Shown here in pieces: positions 8,687-17,741 of a stretch of 33,833 nt of DNA (within the stretch, counting starts at the first letter, position 1; each line of letters begins with the position of its first letter). The position numbers and the translations under genes were made by a program. The DNA is from Verrucomicrobiota bacterium. GTDB lineage: Bacteria; Verrucomicrobiota; Verrucomicrobiia; Opitutales; T3Sed10-336. The DNA lies in NCBI GenBank assembly GCA_003565135.1, contig PXDC01000105.1:1-33833 (forward strand), given 5' to 3'. The notes beneath the pieces are model-generated. The model was not told the origin of the DNA. It did not search any database and saw only the letters and a program-made list of their open reading frames with translations.

Positions 8687-8714
8687 GAACCACCAATCAC
8701 GAACCACCAATCAC
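8687..8714 (+). repeat. Perfect 14-bp tandem repeat, two units
   Basis: GAACCACCAATCAC occurs twice head to tail (8687-8700 and 8701-8714) in the 53-bp gap between the peptidase and the ATP-grasp gene, ending 16 bases before the GTG start. A third partial unit (ACCCATCC) follows. No hairpin or Shine-Dalgarno sequence is present. Confidence 0.85.
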
Positions 8715-8730
8715 CCATCCCCAAATCCCC

Positions 8731-10215
8731 GTGAAACCCTCCCGGAATCTGATTGTCGTCGACAACCTGAACGACTGGTCGCCGGACTGGACCGGTTACC
8801 ACGTCGTTTCGGCGGAGGCCTTTTTCATCACCGATGCGTACACAACTTCCGGATACAAGATCATCAATCTTTGCCGCCACGGCCACACCCTCAGCACCGG
8901 TTACTTTATTTCGCTCCTGGCCGAAGCCCGGGGCCACCGGGTGATGGCCTCGGCCCGGACCCTGCACAACCTATCCAGCAAGCGCATTTACGCGGAGGAA
9001 CTCGATCACCTCAACGCTCTCATCCGGCGAAGCCTGGCCCGCATCACCCAGGAAGACTTCACCCTGAGCGTCTATTTCGGGCAAAACCTGGCCGAACGCC
9101 ACACACGTCTTTCCCAGCAGCTCTTTTCCCTCTTTCCCTGTCCCCTCTTCCGGGTGGAATTCACCTTCCTCCGGGGAAAGGGGTGGGATATCAGATCGTT
9201 GAAACCGCTCGGCCTGAGCGAGGTTCCGGACAACCACCTGGAGAAGGTCAAGGAGTCGATCGACACCTTTCTCAGCAAGCGTTGGAGCGCCGGGCGCAAC
9301 CGCAGCAACGCCGGTTACGACCTCGCCATCCTCCACGACCCGAAGGAAACCCATCCGCCCTCCGACGAAAAGGCGCTCCGGCAATTCGTCCGGGCCGGAC
9401 GGGCACTCGGCATGAACGTGGATCTGGTCACCCGCACGGAATACCCGAGGCTCCTTGAGTTCGACGGTCTCTTCATCCGCGAAACCACGTCCATGACCAG
9501 TCACACCTACCGTTTCGCCGTCAAGGCGCAGCGGGAGGGCATGGCGGTTATCGACGACCCCGACTCCATTCGTCGCTGCTGCAACAAGGTGTACCTGCAC
9601 GAACTGCTGCGCAAGAACCGTATCCGCACGCCCGGAACGGCGATTCTCTACCGGGGTAATGTGGACCAGTTGGCGGTCCGGCTCGGGTTCCCGCTGGTGG
9701 TCAAGATTCCCGACAGCGCCTTTTCCCTCGGGGTTTTCAAGGTCGACTCCCTCAAGGAGCTCCACAAAATCGTCCAGCGTCTCCTCAAGACCTCCGATCT
9801 CCTCCTGGCCCAGGAATTCCTCCCCACCCCTTTCGACTGGCGGGTCGGGATCCTCGCGGGCGAACCGCTCTTTGTCTGCCGCTACTACATGACCAACCAG
9901 CACTGGCAGATCTACAACCACGGCGCCGAAGGCCGGTTCGAGGAGGGCGATTTCGACGCCCTGCCCGTGAAGGACGCACCCGCGTGTGTGGTCCGGACGG
10001 CCGTCGCGGCCGCCGGATTGATCGGACGGGGCCTGTACGGTGTCGACCTCAAACAGCGGGACGGGAATATCTACGTGATCGAAGTCAACGACAACCCCAA
10101 TATCGACTCCGGCGTGGAGGATTCCTTTTTGAAGGGGGAACTCTACACCCGCATCATGCGGGAATTTCTCAAGCGTATCGAAACGATGAAACATCCCTCC
10201 CGGCCGGAACGTTAA
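8731..10215 (+). CDS. RimK-like ATP-grasp ligase with N-terminal RLAN-type domain
   Basis: 494 residues from a GTG start. Residues ~1-190 match the alpha+beta domain found ahead of RimK-like ATP-grasp modules (LIVVDNLNDWSPD, then TSGYKIINLCRHGHTLSTGYF). A middle segment (YDLAILHDPKE) leads into the ATP-grasp core: PLVVKIPDSAFSLGVFKV (nucleotide lysine and loop), LLAQEFLPTPFDWRVGIL, and the metal-binding end GVDLKQRDGN ... VIEVNDNPNIDSG. Such enzymes activate a carboxylate as acyl phosphate and join it to an amine, as RimK adds glutamate to ribosomal protein S6. The frame is open far upstream, but that part overlaps the peptidase in another frame; the GTG gives the conserved N-terminus. It lies between a peptidase and a GCS2 ligase, suggesting one pathway. 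Substrates are unknown. Confidence 0.88.
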   Translation: MKPSRNLIVVDNLNDWSPDWTGYHVVSAEAFFITDAYTTSGYKIINLCRHGHTLSTGYFISLLAEARGHRVMASARTLHNLSSKRIYAEELDHLNALIRRSLARITQEDFTLSVYFGQNLAERHTRLSQQLFSLFPCPLFRVEFTFLRGKGWDIRSLKPLGLSEVPDNHLEKVKESIDTFLSKRWSAGRNRSNAGYDLAILHDPKETHPPSDEKALRQFVRAGRALGMNVDLVTRTEYPRLLEFDGLFIRETTSMTSHTYRFAVKAQREGMAVIDDPDSIRRCCNKVYLHELLRKNRIRTPGTAILYRGNVDQLAVRLGFPLVVKIPDSAFSLGVFKVDSLKELHKIVQRLLKTSDLLLAQEFLPTPFDWRVGILAGEPLFVCRYYMTNQHWQIYNHGAEGRFEEGDFDALPVKDAPACVVRTAVAAAGLIGRGLYGVDLKQRDGNIYVIEVNDNPNIDSGVEDSFLKGELYTRIMREFLKRIETMKHPSRPER

Positions 10216-10260
10216 GGGCGGTCCGCAGGAGCTACGCCCGATCCCGAGGTCCATTCTTAC

Positions 10261-11496
10261 GTGCTTCACCTATTCGAAAAATTCGGCGTCGAGCTCGAGT
10301 ACATGATCGTCCGCCGCGACGACCACCGCGTCTCACCCATCGCCGACAAACTGATCACCGATATCTGCGGCGCCCCACTCAACGAGTGCCGGATGGGCGA
10401 CTGCGGCGTTTCCAACGAGCTCGCCGCCCACGTCATCGAGCTCAAGACGGCCGAGCCCGCAGGTGACTTTCGGGAAATGGAAGCGGAATTCGTCCGGGCC
10501 GTGGGCCGCATCAACGAAATCCTCGGGCGCCGGGACGCCCTGCTGCTGCCCGGCCCCATGCACCCGACCCTGGATCCGGCCCGGGAATCCTTCACCTGGC
10601 CCCACGAGGGGCGGGAAATCTATTCGCTTTACGACACGATTTTCAACTGTCGCGGCCACGGGTGGTTCAACCTCCAAAGCTGCCACCTCAACCTCCCCTT
10701 TACCGGCGACGAGGAGTTTGCCCGCCTTCATGCCGCCGTGATTCTCCTCCTCCCGCTCATGCCCGCCCTGACCGCCGGCAGCCCCTTCCGGGACGGACGC
10801 GTTACCGGCCTCGCCGACACGCGGCTCGAGATTTACCGACACAACCAGGACCGTTGCCCCTCCATCACCGGCCTCGTTATTCCCGAACCTGTCTTTTCCG
10901 AATCCGAATACCGGGAGAGCATCCTCGCTCCCATGTACCGGGAGATCGCCCCGCTCGACCCGCGGGGAATCCTGCGCGACGAGTGGCTCAACTCGCGCGG
11001 AGCGATCGCCCGCTTCGACCGGAGCGCGCTGGAAATCCGCCTCCTCGACGTGCAGGAATGCCCCGCCGCCGACCTCGCCCTTGCCCGGTTCTTCGTCGCC
11101 GCCCTTCGCCTTCTGACGGAACACCCCGAGCATTCCCTGAGGAAATGGGTGCTGCAGTCGCCCACCGCCGAGAGGCATCGGCAGCTTCAGCACGTCATTC
11201 GTGAAGGAATGAAGGCGCCGCTTCTCCTCCCGGAACTCCGCGCCGCTTTCGGGCTCCCGGCTTCCGTCACCTGCGCCGGGGCATTCTGGCGACATCTTTT
11301 CCGTTCCGGGGATCTCCCCGAACTTCCGGACGACGCCCGGGCCGTCGTTGCCCGCATCCTGCGCCACGGCAACCTCAGCACCCGCCTCCTCGCCGCTTAT
11401 CGCCGCTCCCGCCATCCCCGGGAATTTCGGCCCCTGACCGAGGCTCTCGCCGCCTGTCTGGCGGAAAACCGGCTCTTCCAAGCCCCCCGGGACTGA
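10261..11496 (+). CDS. GCS2-type glutamate-cysteine ligase family carboxylate-amine ligase
   Basis: 411 residues from a GTG start, 45 bases after the ATP-grasp gene. It opens with the GCS2 signature FEKFGVELEYMIV and continues with NELAAHVIELKTAEP, LLLPGPMHPTLDP, CHLNLPF, ALTAGSPFRDGRVTGLADTR and ALEIRLLDVQECP, covering the glutamine-synthetase-like fold of the family. Members ligate the gamma- or alpha-carboxylate of an amino acid to an amine, the best known reaction being gamma-glutamylcysteine synthesis. Nothing in the neighbourhood (no gshB, no egt genes) argues for glutathione or ergothioneine. Together with the ATP-grasp ligase it could make a small peptide-like metabolite or a peptide tag. 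Placing the start at the GTG is supported by the family N-terminus lying immediately behind it. Confidence 0.87.
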   Translation: MLHLFEKFGVELEYMIVRRDDHRVSPIADKLITDICGAPLNECRMGDCGVSNELAAHVIELKTAEPAGDFREMEAEFVRAVGRINEILGRRDALLLPGPMHPTLDPARESFTWPHEGREIYSLYDTIFNCRGHGWFNLQSCHLNLPFTGDEEFARLHAAVILLLPLMPALTAGSPFRDGRVTGLADTRLEIYRHNQDRCPSITGLVIPEPVFSESEYRESILAPMYREIAPLDPRGILRDEWLNSRGAIARFDRSALEIRLLDVQECPAADLALARFFVAALRLLTEHPEHSLRKWVLQSPTAERHRQLQHVIREGMKAPLLLPELRAAFGLPASVTCAGAFWRHLFRSGDLPELPDDARAVVARILRHGNLSTRLLAAYRRSRHPREFRPLTEALAACLAENRLFQAPRD

Positions 11497-11569
11497 GCCG
11501 CATGGCAACCGAACGGCCCGGATTGTTCCGGACGGAAGCGGGCGCGCCGCCGCTTTATCGGGTTTCCCG

Positions 11570-11597
11570 TTGACGGATCCGGCAAACAAATTACCGT
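11570..11597 (+). promoter_or_regulatory. Putative hflX promoter
   Basis: TTGACG (11570-11575), 16 bases, TACCGT (11592-11597); the predicted start leaves a leader of about 12 bases before the ATG at 11616. Confidence 0.45.
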
Positions 11598-11615
11598 AAG
11601 TCACACAAATACTGA

Positions 11616-12917
11616 ATGTTTGAGGTCAAAGAAAAACCCCGGCAGGTGGAAAATGCGTTGTTGATCGGAATCCAACGCCCCGGCATGGAACCGGGGGAAG
11701 GCGATCACCTTCTGGCCGAGCTCAATGACCTGGTCGAAACACTCGGAATCGAAATCCACGATCGGCGCACCGTCAGCCTGCGGGATCCGAATCCGCACTA
11801 CCTGATCGGCAAAGGCAACGCGACCGAAATCATGGAAAAGGTCAAAGCCGAGAAAATCGAGCTGATCGTGTTCGACGACGACCTCTCCCCCGCCCAACAG
11901 CGAAACTGGGAGCGTGAATCCGGCGTCTGCGTCATCGACCGCCAGGAGATTATCCTCGATATTTTCGGGCAGCGCGCCACCACCCGCGAGGCCAAGCTCC
12001 AGGTCACCCTTGCCCAGCTCAACTACTCGCTTCCCCGCCTGAAACGGGCATGGACTCACCTCCACCGCCAGCGCGGGGGAGGCACGCTCATGCGGGGCCA
12101 GGGGGAGACACAGCTCGAAGCCGACCGCCGCATGGTCCAGGACCGCATTTCACGGGTGCGAAAGGACCTGGCGGGCGTGCTCAAGCAACGGGGCGTGCAG
12201 CGGAAAAAACGCTTGAAGAAACCCGTGCCCACCGCCGCTATCGTGGGCTACACCAACGCGGGCAAATCGTCCCTGCTCAACGCCCTGACCGGCGCCTCCG
12301 TTCTGGCCGAAGACAAACTCTTCGCCACCCTGGACCCGACCACGCGGCAGTGCCAGCTGCCCACCGGGCAAAAACTCCTTCTCTCGGACACCGTCGGTTT
12401 CCTCCGCCGCCTTCCCCACGACCTGGTCGACGCCTTCCGCGCCACCCTGGAGGAAGCCGTTGTATCCGATTTCCTGATCCATGTGCTCGACCTGACCAAC
12501 CCGGAGGTGGAGCGCCATCACGCCACCACCATGGAGGTCCTCACCAGTCTCGGCGCCCACGAAAAGCGCATCATCACCGTGTTCAACAAGGTCGACCTGT
12601 GCGACGGCAACGATCTGAGGTTGCACTCGCTGCGGTTGCAGGCACCCAATCCGGTTTTTGTCAGCGCCCATTCCGGCAAGGGGATGGATACCCTGCTCGA
12701 AAAATGCGCCGACATGATCGCGGACGAAGTCATCGAGCTCGATCTCCTGGTTCCCCACGACCGGTACGACCTGATCAATAAACTGCACACCGTCGACTGT
12801 ATCCGCGAAAAACAAACCGCGCCGGAAGGCATACACCTGCAGTGCCTCCTGCCGGTCCAATTGCGCAAAGAGGTGGAGGCCTTTATTGTCAACGGTCACT
12901 CCGCCCTCGCCGTTTAA
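11616..12917 (+). CDS. hflX: Ribosome-associated GTPase HflX
   Basis: 433 residues, the usual HflX length. The N-terminal glycine-rich HflX domain contains the HYLIGKGNATEI segment, FDDDLSPAQQRN and the signature QLNYSLPRLKRAWTHLHRQ followed by MRGQGETQLEADRR. The G domain follows: GYTNAGKSSLLNAL (G1, about 211), DTVGFLRRLPHDLV (G3) and NKVD (G4, about 324). HflX binds the 50S subunit and splits stalled 70S ribosomes during heat or antibiotic stress. The start is the only sensible ATG and has a promoter-like sequence just upstream. It is followed 38 bases later by a small membrane protein gene, possibly cotranscribed. Confidence 0.97.
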   Translation: MFEVKEKPRQVENALLIGIQRPGMEPGEGDHLLAELNDLVETLGIEIHDRRTVSLRDPNPHYLIGKGNATEIMEKVKAEKIELIVFDDDLSPAQQRNWERESGVCVIDRQEIILDIFGQRATTREAKLQVTLAQLNYSLPRLKRAWTHLHRQRGGGTLMRGQGETQLEADRRMVQDRISRVRKDLAGVLKQRGVQRKKRLKKPVPTAAIVGYTNAGKSSLLNALTGASVLAEDKLFATLDPTTRQCQLPTGQKLLLSDTVGFLRRLPHDLVDAFRATLEEAVVSDFLIHVLDLTNPEVERHHATTMEVLTSLGAHEKRIITVFNKVDLCDGNDLRLHSLRLQAPNPVFVSAHSGKGMDTLLEKCADMIADEVIELDLLVPHDRYDLINKLHTVDCIREKQTAPEGIHLQCLLPVQLRKEVEAFIVNGHSALAV

Positions 12918-12955
12918 TATCGACCCCGCCGCCTCTTCCCGCGGAAGCTATTTCC

Positions 12956-13420
12956 ATGGAAACCGTCATTGATTTTTTTTCCCGCTTTGTCGTCACCCTC
13001 AGTGCCGCCGTCCTCGTCGGCAAAGTCGTGTACTTCAACTTCTTTGTCTCCCCCGTCCTCAACCGAATCCTCGAACCCGAATCCCGGGTCAAAGTCACCG
13101 GGGCCCTCTTTCCCCGCTATTACTACCTCGGCATCGTCTGCGGCCTCGTTATCGCGGTCGCCGGCTCGATGCTGCAGTTACAGTTCCAGCGCTGGGTCGC
13201 GGTGGGCACCGGAACGGTCGTCATCGCCATCGACGCGGTCTGCCGCTTTTATTTTCTCCCCCGCCTCAACGGCCTGAAATCGGTCATCGAACAAATGCCC
13301 CGCGAGGAACAAAAGGGTTCCCGGGAACAGCAGGAGTGGAAAAAACTCCATAAATTCGCCCTGCGGCTCAATTTTGTCGTCCTGGTGGCCGGGCTCATCC
13401 TGATCGGCCGGATGAGCTGA
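12956..13420 (+). CDS. DUF4149-type membrane protein
   Basis: 154 residues with four predicted membrane helices (about 7-28, 48-72, 78-98, 132-152) separated by a charged cytoplasmic loop (PREEQKGSREQQEWKKLHK). The pattern, with VGKVVYFNFFVSPVLNRIL in helix 1-2 and FPRYYYLGIVCGL in helix 2, fits the DUF4149 family of uncharacterised four-helix proteins. The frame is open back into hflX, but the ATG at 12956 sits behind GGAAG at a suitable distance and gives the expected N-terminal helix. Function unknown. Confidence 0.8.
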   Translation: METVIDFFSRFVVTLSAAVLVGKVVYFNFFVSPVLNRILEPESRVKVTGALFPRYYYLGIVCGLVIAVAGSMLQLQFQRWVAVGTGTVVIAIDAVCRFYFLPRLNGLKSVIEQMPREEQKGSREQQEWKKLHKFALRLNFVVLVAGLILIGRMS

Positions 13421-13455
13421 ATACACCGAAGGTTTTCCGGCCGTCCGTAGCTGCG

Positions 13456-13488
13456 ACAGCAGCGAAGGAGGGCTGCCCGGCAAGGATT
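13456..13488 (+). repeat. 33-bp direct repeat, distal copy
   Basis: Identical over 33 bases to 13614-13646. It reproduces 16 bases of the tRNA-Gln 3' end plus the 17 bases just beyond that tRNA, 158 bp away from the intact gene. Confidence 0.9.
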
Positions 13489-13494
13489 GGCTCC

Positions 13495-13592
13495 GTTACG
13501 GCTGCGCCGTAACTCCGGGGCTGCGCCCCGCCGCCCGAGGCGGCACCCATCTCCACCCGCTGCGCGGGTTCCGTCGAACCTCTTCGAGGTTC
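13495..13592. repeat. Cluster of five short perfect hairpins with three-base loops
   Basis: Five consecutive inverted repeats: 13495-13513 (8-bp stem, loop TGC), 13516-13530 (6 bp, TGC), 13530-13544 (6 bp, CGA), 13555-13569 (6 bp, TGC) and 13576-13592 (7 bp, TTC). All are perfect pairs with only three loop bases. The cluster fills the space between the two 33-bp direct repeats downstream of tRNA-Gln. No credible gene is encoded here; the small open frames across it are by-products of the repeats. Confidence 0.85.
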
Positions 13593-13613
13593 TCATCCTT
13601 GCCGTCTTTTTTT

Positions 13614-13646
13614 ACAGCAGCGAAGGAGGGCTGCCCGGCAAGGATT
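13614..13646 (+). repeat. 33-bp direct repeat, tRNA-proximal copy
   Basis: Identical to 13456-13488. Bases 13631-13646 are the 3' end of the tRNA-Gln gene (minus strand), as seen at attachment sites of elements that integrate into tRNA genes. Confidence 0.9.
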
Positions 13647-13701
13647 CGAACCTCGACTAGATGGACCAAAACCACCTGTGCTACCATTACACCACCGGGC
13701 A
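13631..13701 (-). tRNA. tRNA-Gln (anticodon TTG)
   Basis: 71-base cloverleaf on the minus strand. The acceptor strand TGCCCGG pairs with CCGGGCA, followed by discriminator G as expected for glutamine. The D arm has GTGTAATGGTAGCAC. The anticodon loop is TTTTGGT with anticodon TTG between paired AGGTGG and CCATCT. The T arm is CGAGG-TTCGAAT-CCTTG. No CCA is encoded (CCC TCC follows). Its 3' end is duplicated at 13456-13488. Confidence 0.95.
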
Positions 13702-13801
13702 ATCGGTACGGGTAATAGGTAAACACCTAGGACAGCGTGTTGATTCGTCAAGCGATTATGGGGAAATTCTTTTTTCCGCCGTCCGATTTCCCGTCTTGTC
13801 T

Positions 13802-13829
13802 TTTTCACGCCGCCGTTTCGTGGTAGAAG
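13802..13829 (+). promoter_or_regulatory. Possible glpK promoter
   Basis: TTTTCA (13802-13807), 16 bases, TAGAAG (13824-13829). The predicted start is only about 4 bases before the ATG at 13840. Weak match, judged mainly by position. Confidence 0.3.
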
Positions 13830-13839
13830 CGTTCCGCCC

Positions 13840-15332
<1,493 letters not shown>

Positions 15333-15336
<4 letters not shown>

Positions 15337-15881
15337 CCGACGACCGCTCACACGAAACGTTCGCTCATCCCGCCGCCATTCGGCGCGATTACGTGAAGTA
15401 CACCGGGCTGCGCCTTCTCCTGTGGGCGTTGATCGGGATCCCTTTCTGGATCTTCGGCATCCTCATGGCCCTCCGCGGCGACGGCTACGTCGGAATCGGG
15501 TTCGCCGCCGCCTTCACGCTTATCAAGACCGGGTTTGAAATTTTTTTCTACATCGGATCGAGGGAAATCCTGGCTCTGGCCGACTGCCGTATCGTTCTCG
15601 AAGGCGGGCGGCTTCGCCAGGTGGACCCGGACGGAAAAACCGTTGCCTCCATTGACCTGGCGCAGCCCTTCACGGTCGACTTCACCTTCAATCTCCTCGG
15701 CCAGCCGATCTACCGGGTCGCGCAGGAGGATCGCACGCTCGGATTCGCCGCCCGGCTGGACGGCGCCGAGCGCCTGGTCAAAGAGGTGCTCGGCGCCCCC
15801 GCAAAATGGCCGCCCGAAGTGCCGCAACCCGAAAGCGCCGCCCAGCGCTATCACCGCCGCGCCGAACGCGACAACGATTGA
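15333..15881 (+). CDS. Two-helix membrane protein with cytoplasmic beta-rich domain
   Basis: 182 residues from a GTG that overlaps the glpK stop (GTGA), with GGGAGGA about 10 bases upstream inside glpK supporting this start; an in-frame ATG at 15315 is the alternative. Two membrane helices (about 25-45 and 51-72) are followed by a soluble ~90-residue region of alternating strands ([20 protein letters not shown], then [27 protein letters not shown]) reminiscent of bacterial PH-like domains, and a charged tail. No known family motif. Coupling to glpK suggests cotranscription, not necessarily a role in glycerol use. Confidence 0.7.
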
Positions 15882-15893
15882 CCGGTATCCGCC

Positions 15894-15960
15894 TACATAC
15901 TGTCCGTCATCAAGTTTTTCGAAAACAGCGGCATTCCCGTGGTTGTGGCGACGGGGAGTA
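15894..15960 (+). repeat. 67-bp duplicated promoter-like element, copy 1
   Basis: Ungapped match to 21972-22038, 57 of 67 bases by hand count. It begins with a -10-like TACATACT and continues through TCCGTCATC and TTTTTCGAAAACAGCGGC. Here the position of the ATG in copy 2 reads ATC, so no equivalent small gene can start. It lies between two convergent genes. Confidence 0.8.
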
Positions 15961-16049
15961 TAAAACCCGAATGCTCCGCGCGGGGAGCTCCCGGTTCGCT
16001 CGGGCGCGACGACGCCCCACCCGGCCGCGCAGCCGTTTCCGTTTTCATT

Positions 16050-16592
16050 TCAAGGCCGGGCTACCGGCGCCGTATGGCCGCGGAAGATCTCGCGGTACAC
16101 TTCGTTGCGGGGCGCCGGCAAGCGCGATACGTCAAAGTCCTCCCGTTCGAGCGCGTGATGCCCGTAACGGTAGGCGGCCGCCAGGCGCGGATAGGAAAAG
16201 GCGTCGCGCTGCTCGAGAAAGTCCCGTAAAAATGCGAGGTAGGCGATTCCCTGGTCGATATTGACCCGCCACCTCCAGGCGTGGCGAAAGGGCCGCTCCG
16301 TGACCATATCCCAGGCCGGACGCCGCAGTTGCATCATTCCCCGGGCCCCCTGGTTGCTGGCGTTGGCGTTGAACGTGCTCTCGGCTTTGATGATCGCAAA
16401 AACAAATCCCGGGTCGAGGCCGTGCTCCCCTGCCCGGCGTTCCACATACGTCCACACCTCCTCCCGGGGAATATAATCCGGGGGCCGGGTGATCCCGTTC
16501 CAAAGAAACGAAAGAGCCATCAACCCCAGGACGCTCCCCACCAGCCAGCGATAGGGATAAAGGCGAAGGGAACGGTGGAGTCTCTCGTTCAT
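16050..16592 (-). CDS. Membrane-anchored lytic transglycosylase (SLT domain)
   Basis: 180 residues. A short cationic N-terminus precedes a membrane helix (about 16-33) that would anchor the protein with its catalytic domain outside the cytoplasm. The SLT/family-1 core has IIKAESTFNANASNQG with catalytic Glu71, then ARGMMQL and the AAAYRYG segment in place of the usual AAYNAG-type motif. Such enzymes cleave peptidoglycan glycan strands with formation of 1,6-anhydro-muramic acid. The ATG at 16592 overlaps the stop of the DAHP synthase gene by 4 bases (ATGA), so translation is probably coupled. It is the last gene of a three-gene minus-strand operon. Confidence 0.88.
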   Translation of the reverse strand: MNERLHRSLRLYPYRWLVGSVLGLMALSFLWNGITRPPDYIPREEVWTYVERRAGEHGLDPGFVFAIIKAESTFNANASNQGARGMMQLRRPAWDMVTERPFRHAWRWRVNIDQGIAYLAFLRDFLEQRDAFSYPRLAAAYRYGHHALEREDFDVSRLPAPRNEVYREIFRGHTAPVARP

Positions 16593-17680
16593 GGGGCCGG
16601 GCGAACGCCCCCGGGAACCGCCGGTTCCTTTACCCGCGGTCCGTCTCCGTAGCGGGCGCGAAGCGTCCACAACCGCCGGGCGTCCTCGATGATTTTCCCG
16701 AGCGTTTCGGGCGATATCGCCTGCTTCGGGTCATCCCCGATTCCCCGCCGGGAATCCACGTGCGTCTCGATGCAAAGGCCGTCCGCCCCGTAAACCATCG
16801 CGGCCAGGGCGCAGGCCGGCACGTAAACCGACTTGCCCACCGAATGCGACGGGTCCACCACCACCGGGGCCCAGGTCCGCTCCCGCAACAGCGGGGTGAT
16901 GGATTCGTCCGGGTGGTTGCGGAATCCCTCCAGGGCCGGCATGGTCCCGCGTGGACACAGCAGCACATTGGGATTTCCCGCCGCCGCCAGGTATTCCGCC
17001 GCGGCGATGAATTCGTCCGGCGGCCCCATGTGCCGCCCGCGCTTGAGCAGGACCCGTATTTCCTTCGGACCGGACAATTCCCCGACCTTACGCAACAGGG
17101 AATAATTAAGCGCGTTCCGGGTGCCGACCTGCAGCATGGAAACACCCGCTTCCAGGGCGGCCCGCAAGTGAACCTCTTCCATGACCTCGGTATTGACCGG
17201 CAGCCCGGTGCGGCGCGACGCCTCCATGAGGATGTCCAGCGAATGGATATCGCCCTGGAACGAATGCGGCGTCGTGCGCGGCTTCCACACACCGCCCCGG
17301 AGGACGTGAGCCCCGGCCTCTTTCACCGCGTGGGCCGTCTCGTAGAACAGGTTGGGTTCCCTCGGGTCGATGGTGCAGGGACCGGCGATAAACAGGGGCT
17401 CCTCCCCCAGCGTGATCCCGCCGATGCGAATCCGGTGGGACGCCAGGTCGGACCGGATATCCATCAGCTTGTGCGGGGATTGGATCGTATCCACTCGATC
17501 GATATAGGTCAGCCCCTCGATCCTGCTGATAAGCAATTCGCTCCGTTCGTCGCCCAGAATGGCGTAGACGGAGCGGTGGGTCCCCACAATTACCTGTATC
17601 CGGCAGCCGAACTCCTCCACGATAGCGGTGACTTCGCGCAGCTGTTCGTTCGTCAGGCGGTCTTCTTTCGGAATGATCAT
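16589..17680 (-). CDS. aroF: 3-deoxy-7-phosphoheptulonate (DAHP) synthase with N-terminal regulatory domain
   Basis: 363 residues. DAHP synthase joins phosphoenolpyruvate and erythrose 4-phosphate in the first step of aromatic amino acid synthesis. The first ~75 residues form a ferredoxin-like regulatory domain (EFGCRIQVIVGTHRSVYAIL) as in the Thermotoga-type enzyme. The barrel shows FIAGPCTI (metal-binding Cys), VLRGGVWKPRTTPHSFQG, LLKRGRHM, VVVDPSHSVG and CIETHVD. The ATG at 17680 has GGAG nine bases upstream; the frame is open farther but that part is not family-like. Feedback inhibition by an aromatic amino acid through the N-terminal domain is expected from relatives. A small conserved gene precedes it and a lytic transglycosylase gene overlaps its end. 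Confidence 0.95.
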   Translation of the reverse strand: MIIPKEDRLTNEQLREVTAIVEEFGCRIQVIVGTHRSVYAILGDERSELLISRIEGLTYIDRVDTIQSPHKLMDIRSDLASHRIRIGGITLGEEPLFIAGPCTIDPREPNLFYETAHAVKEAGAHVLRGGVWKPRTTPHSFQGDIHSLDILMEASRRTGLPVNTEVMEEVHLRAALEAGVSMLQVGTRNALNYSLLRKVGELSGPKEIRVLLKRGRHMGPPDEFIAAAEYLAAAGNPNVLLCPRGTMPALEGFRNHPDESITPLLRERTWAPVVVDPSHSVGKSVYVPACALAAMVYGADGLCIETHVDSRRGIGDDPKQAISPETLGKIIEDARRLWTLRARYGDGPRVKEPAVPGGVRPAP

Positions 17681-17741
17681 GACGGCAATCTCCAACCGGA
17701 TGGCCCGGACACGGCGAGCGGCCGTCCCGGCGCCGGGCGTC

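Noticed and set aside
7445-8710. A 421-codon minus-strand frame over the membrane protein and peptidase genes
   Set aside because: Antisense to two supported plus-strand genes, with low-complexity Gly/Val/Asp/Glu composition.
13471-13488. A possible second tRNA at the distal repeat
   Set aside because: Only the last 16 bases of the tRNA are duplicated; no anticodon or D arm is present.
13495-13592. CRISPR-like array
   Set aside because: The repeated units are unrelated inverted repeats without a constant direct repeat or spacers, and no cas gene is present.
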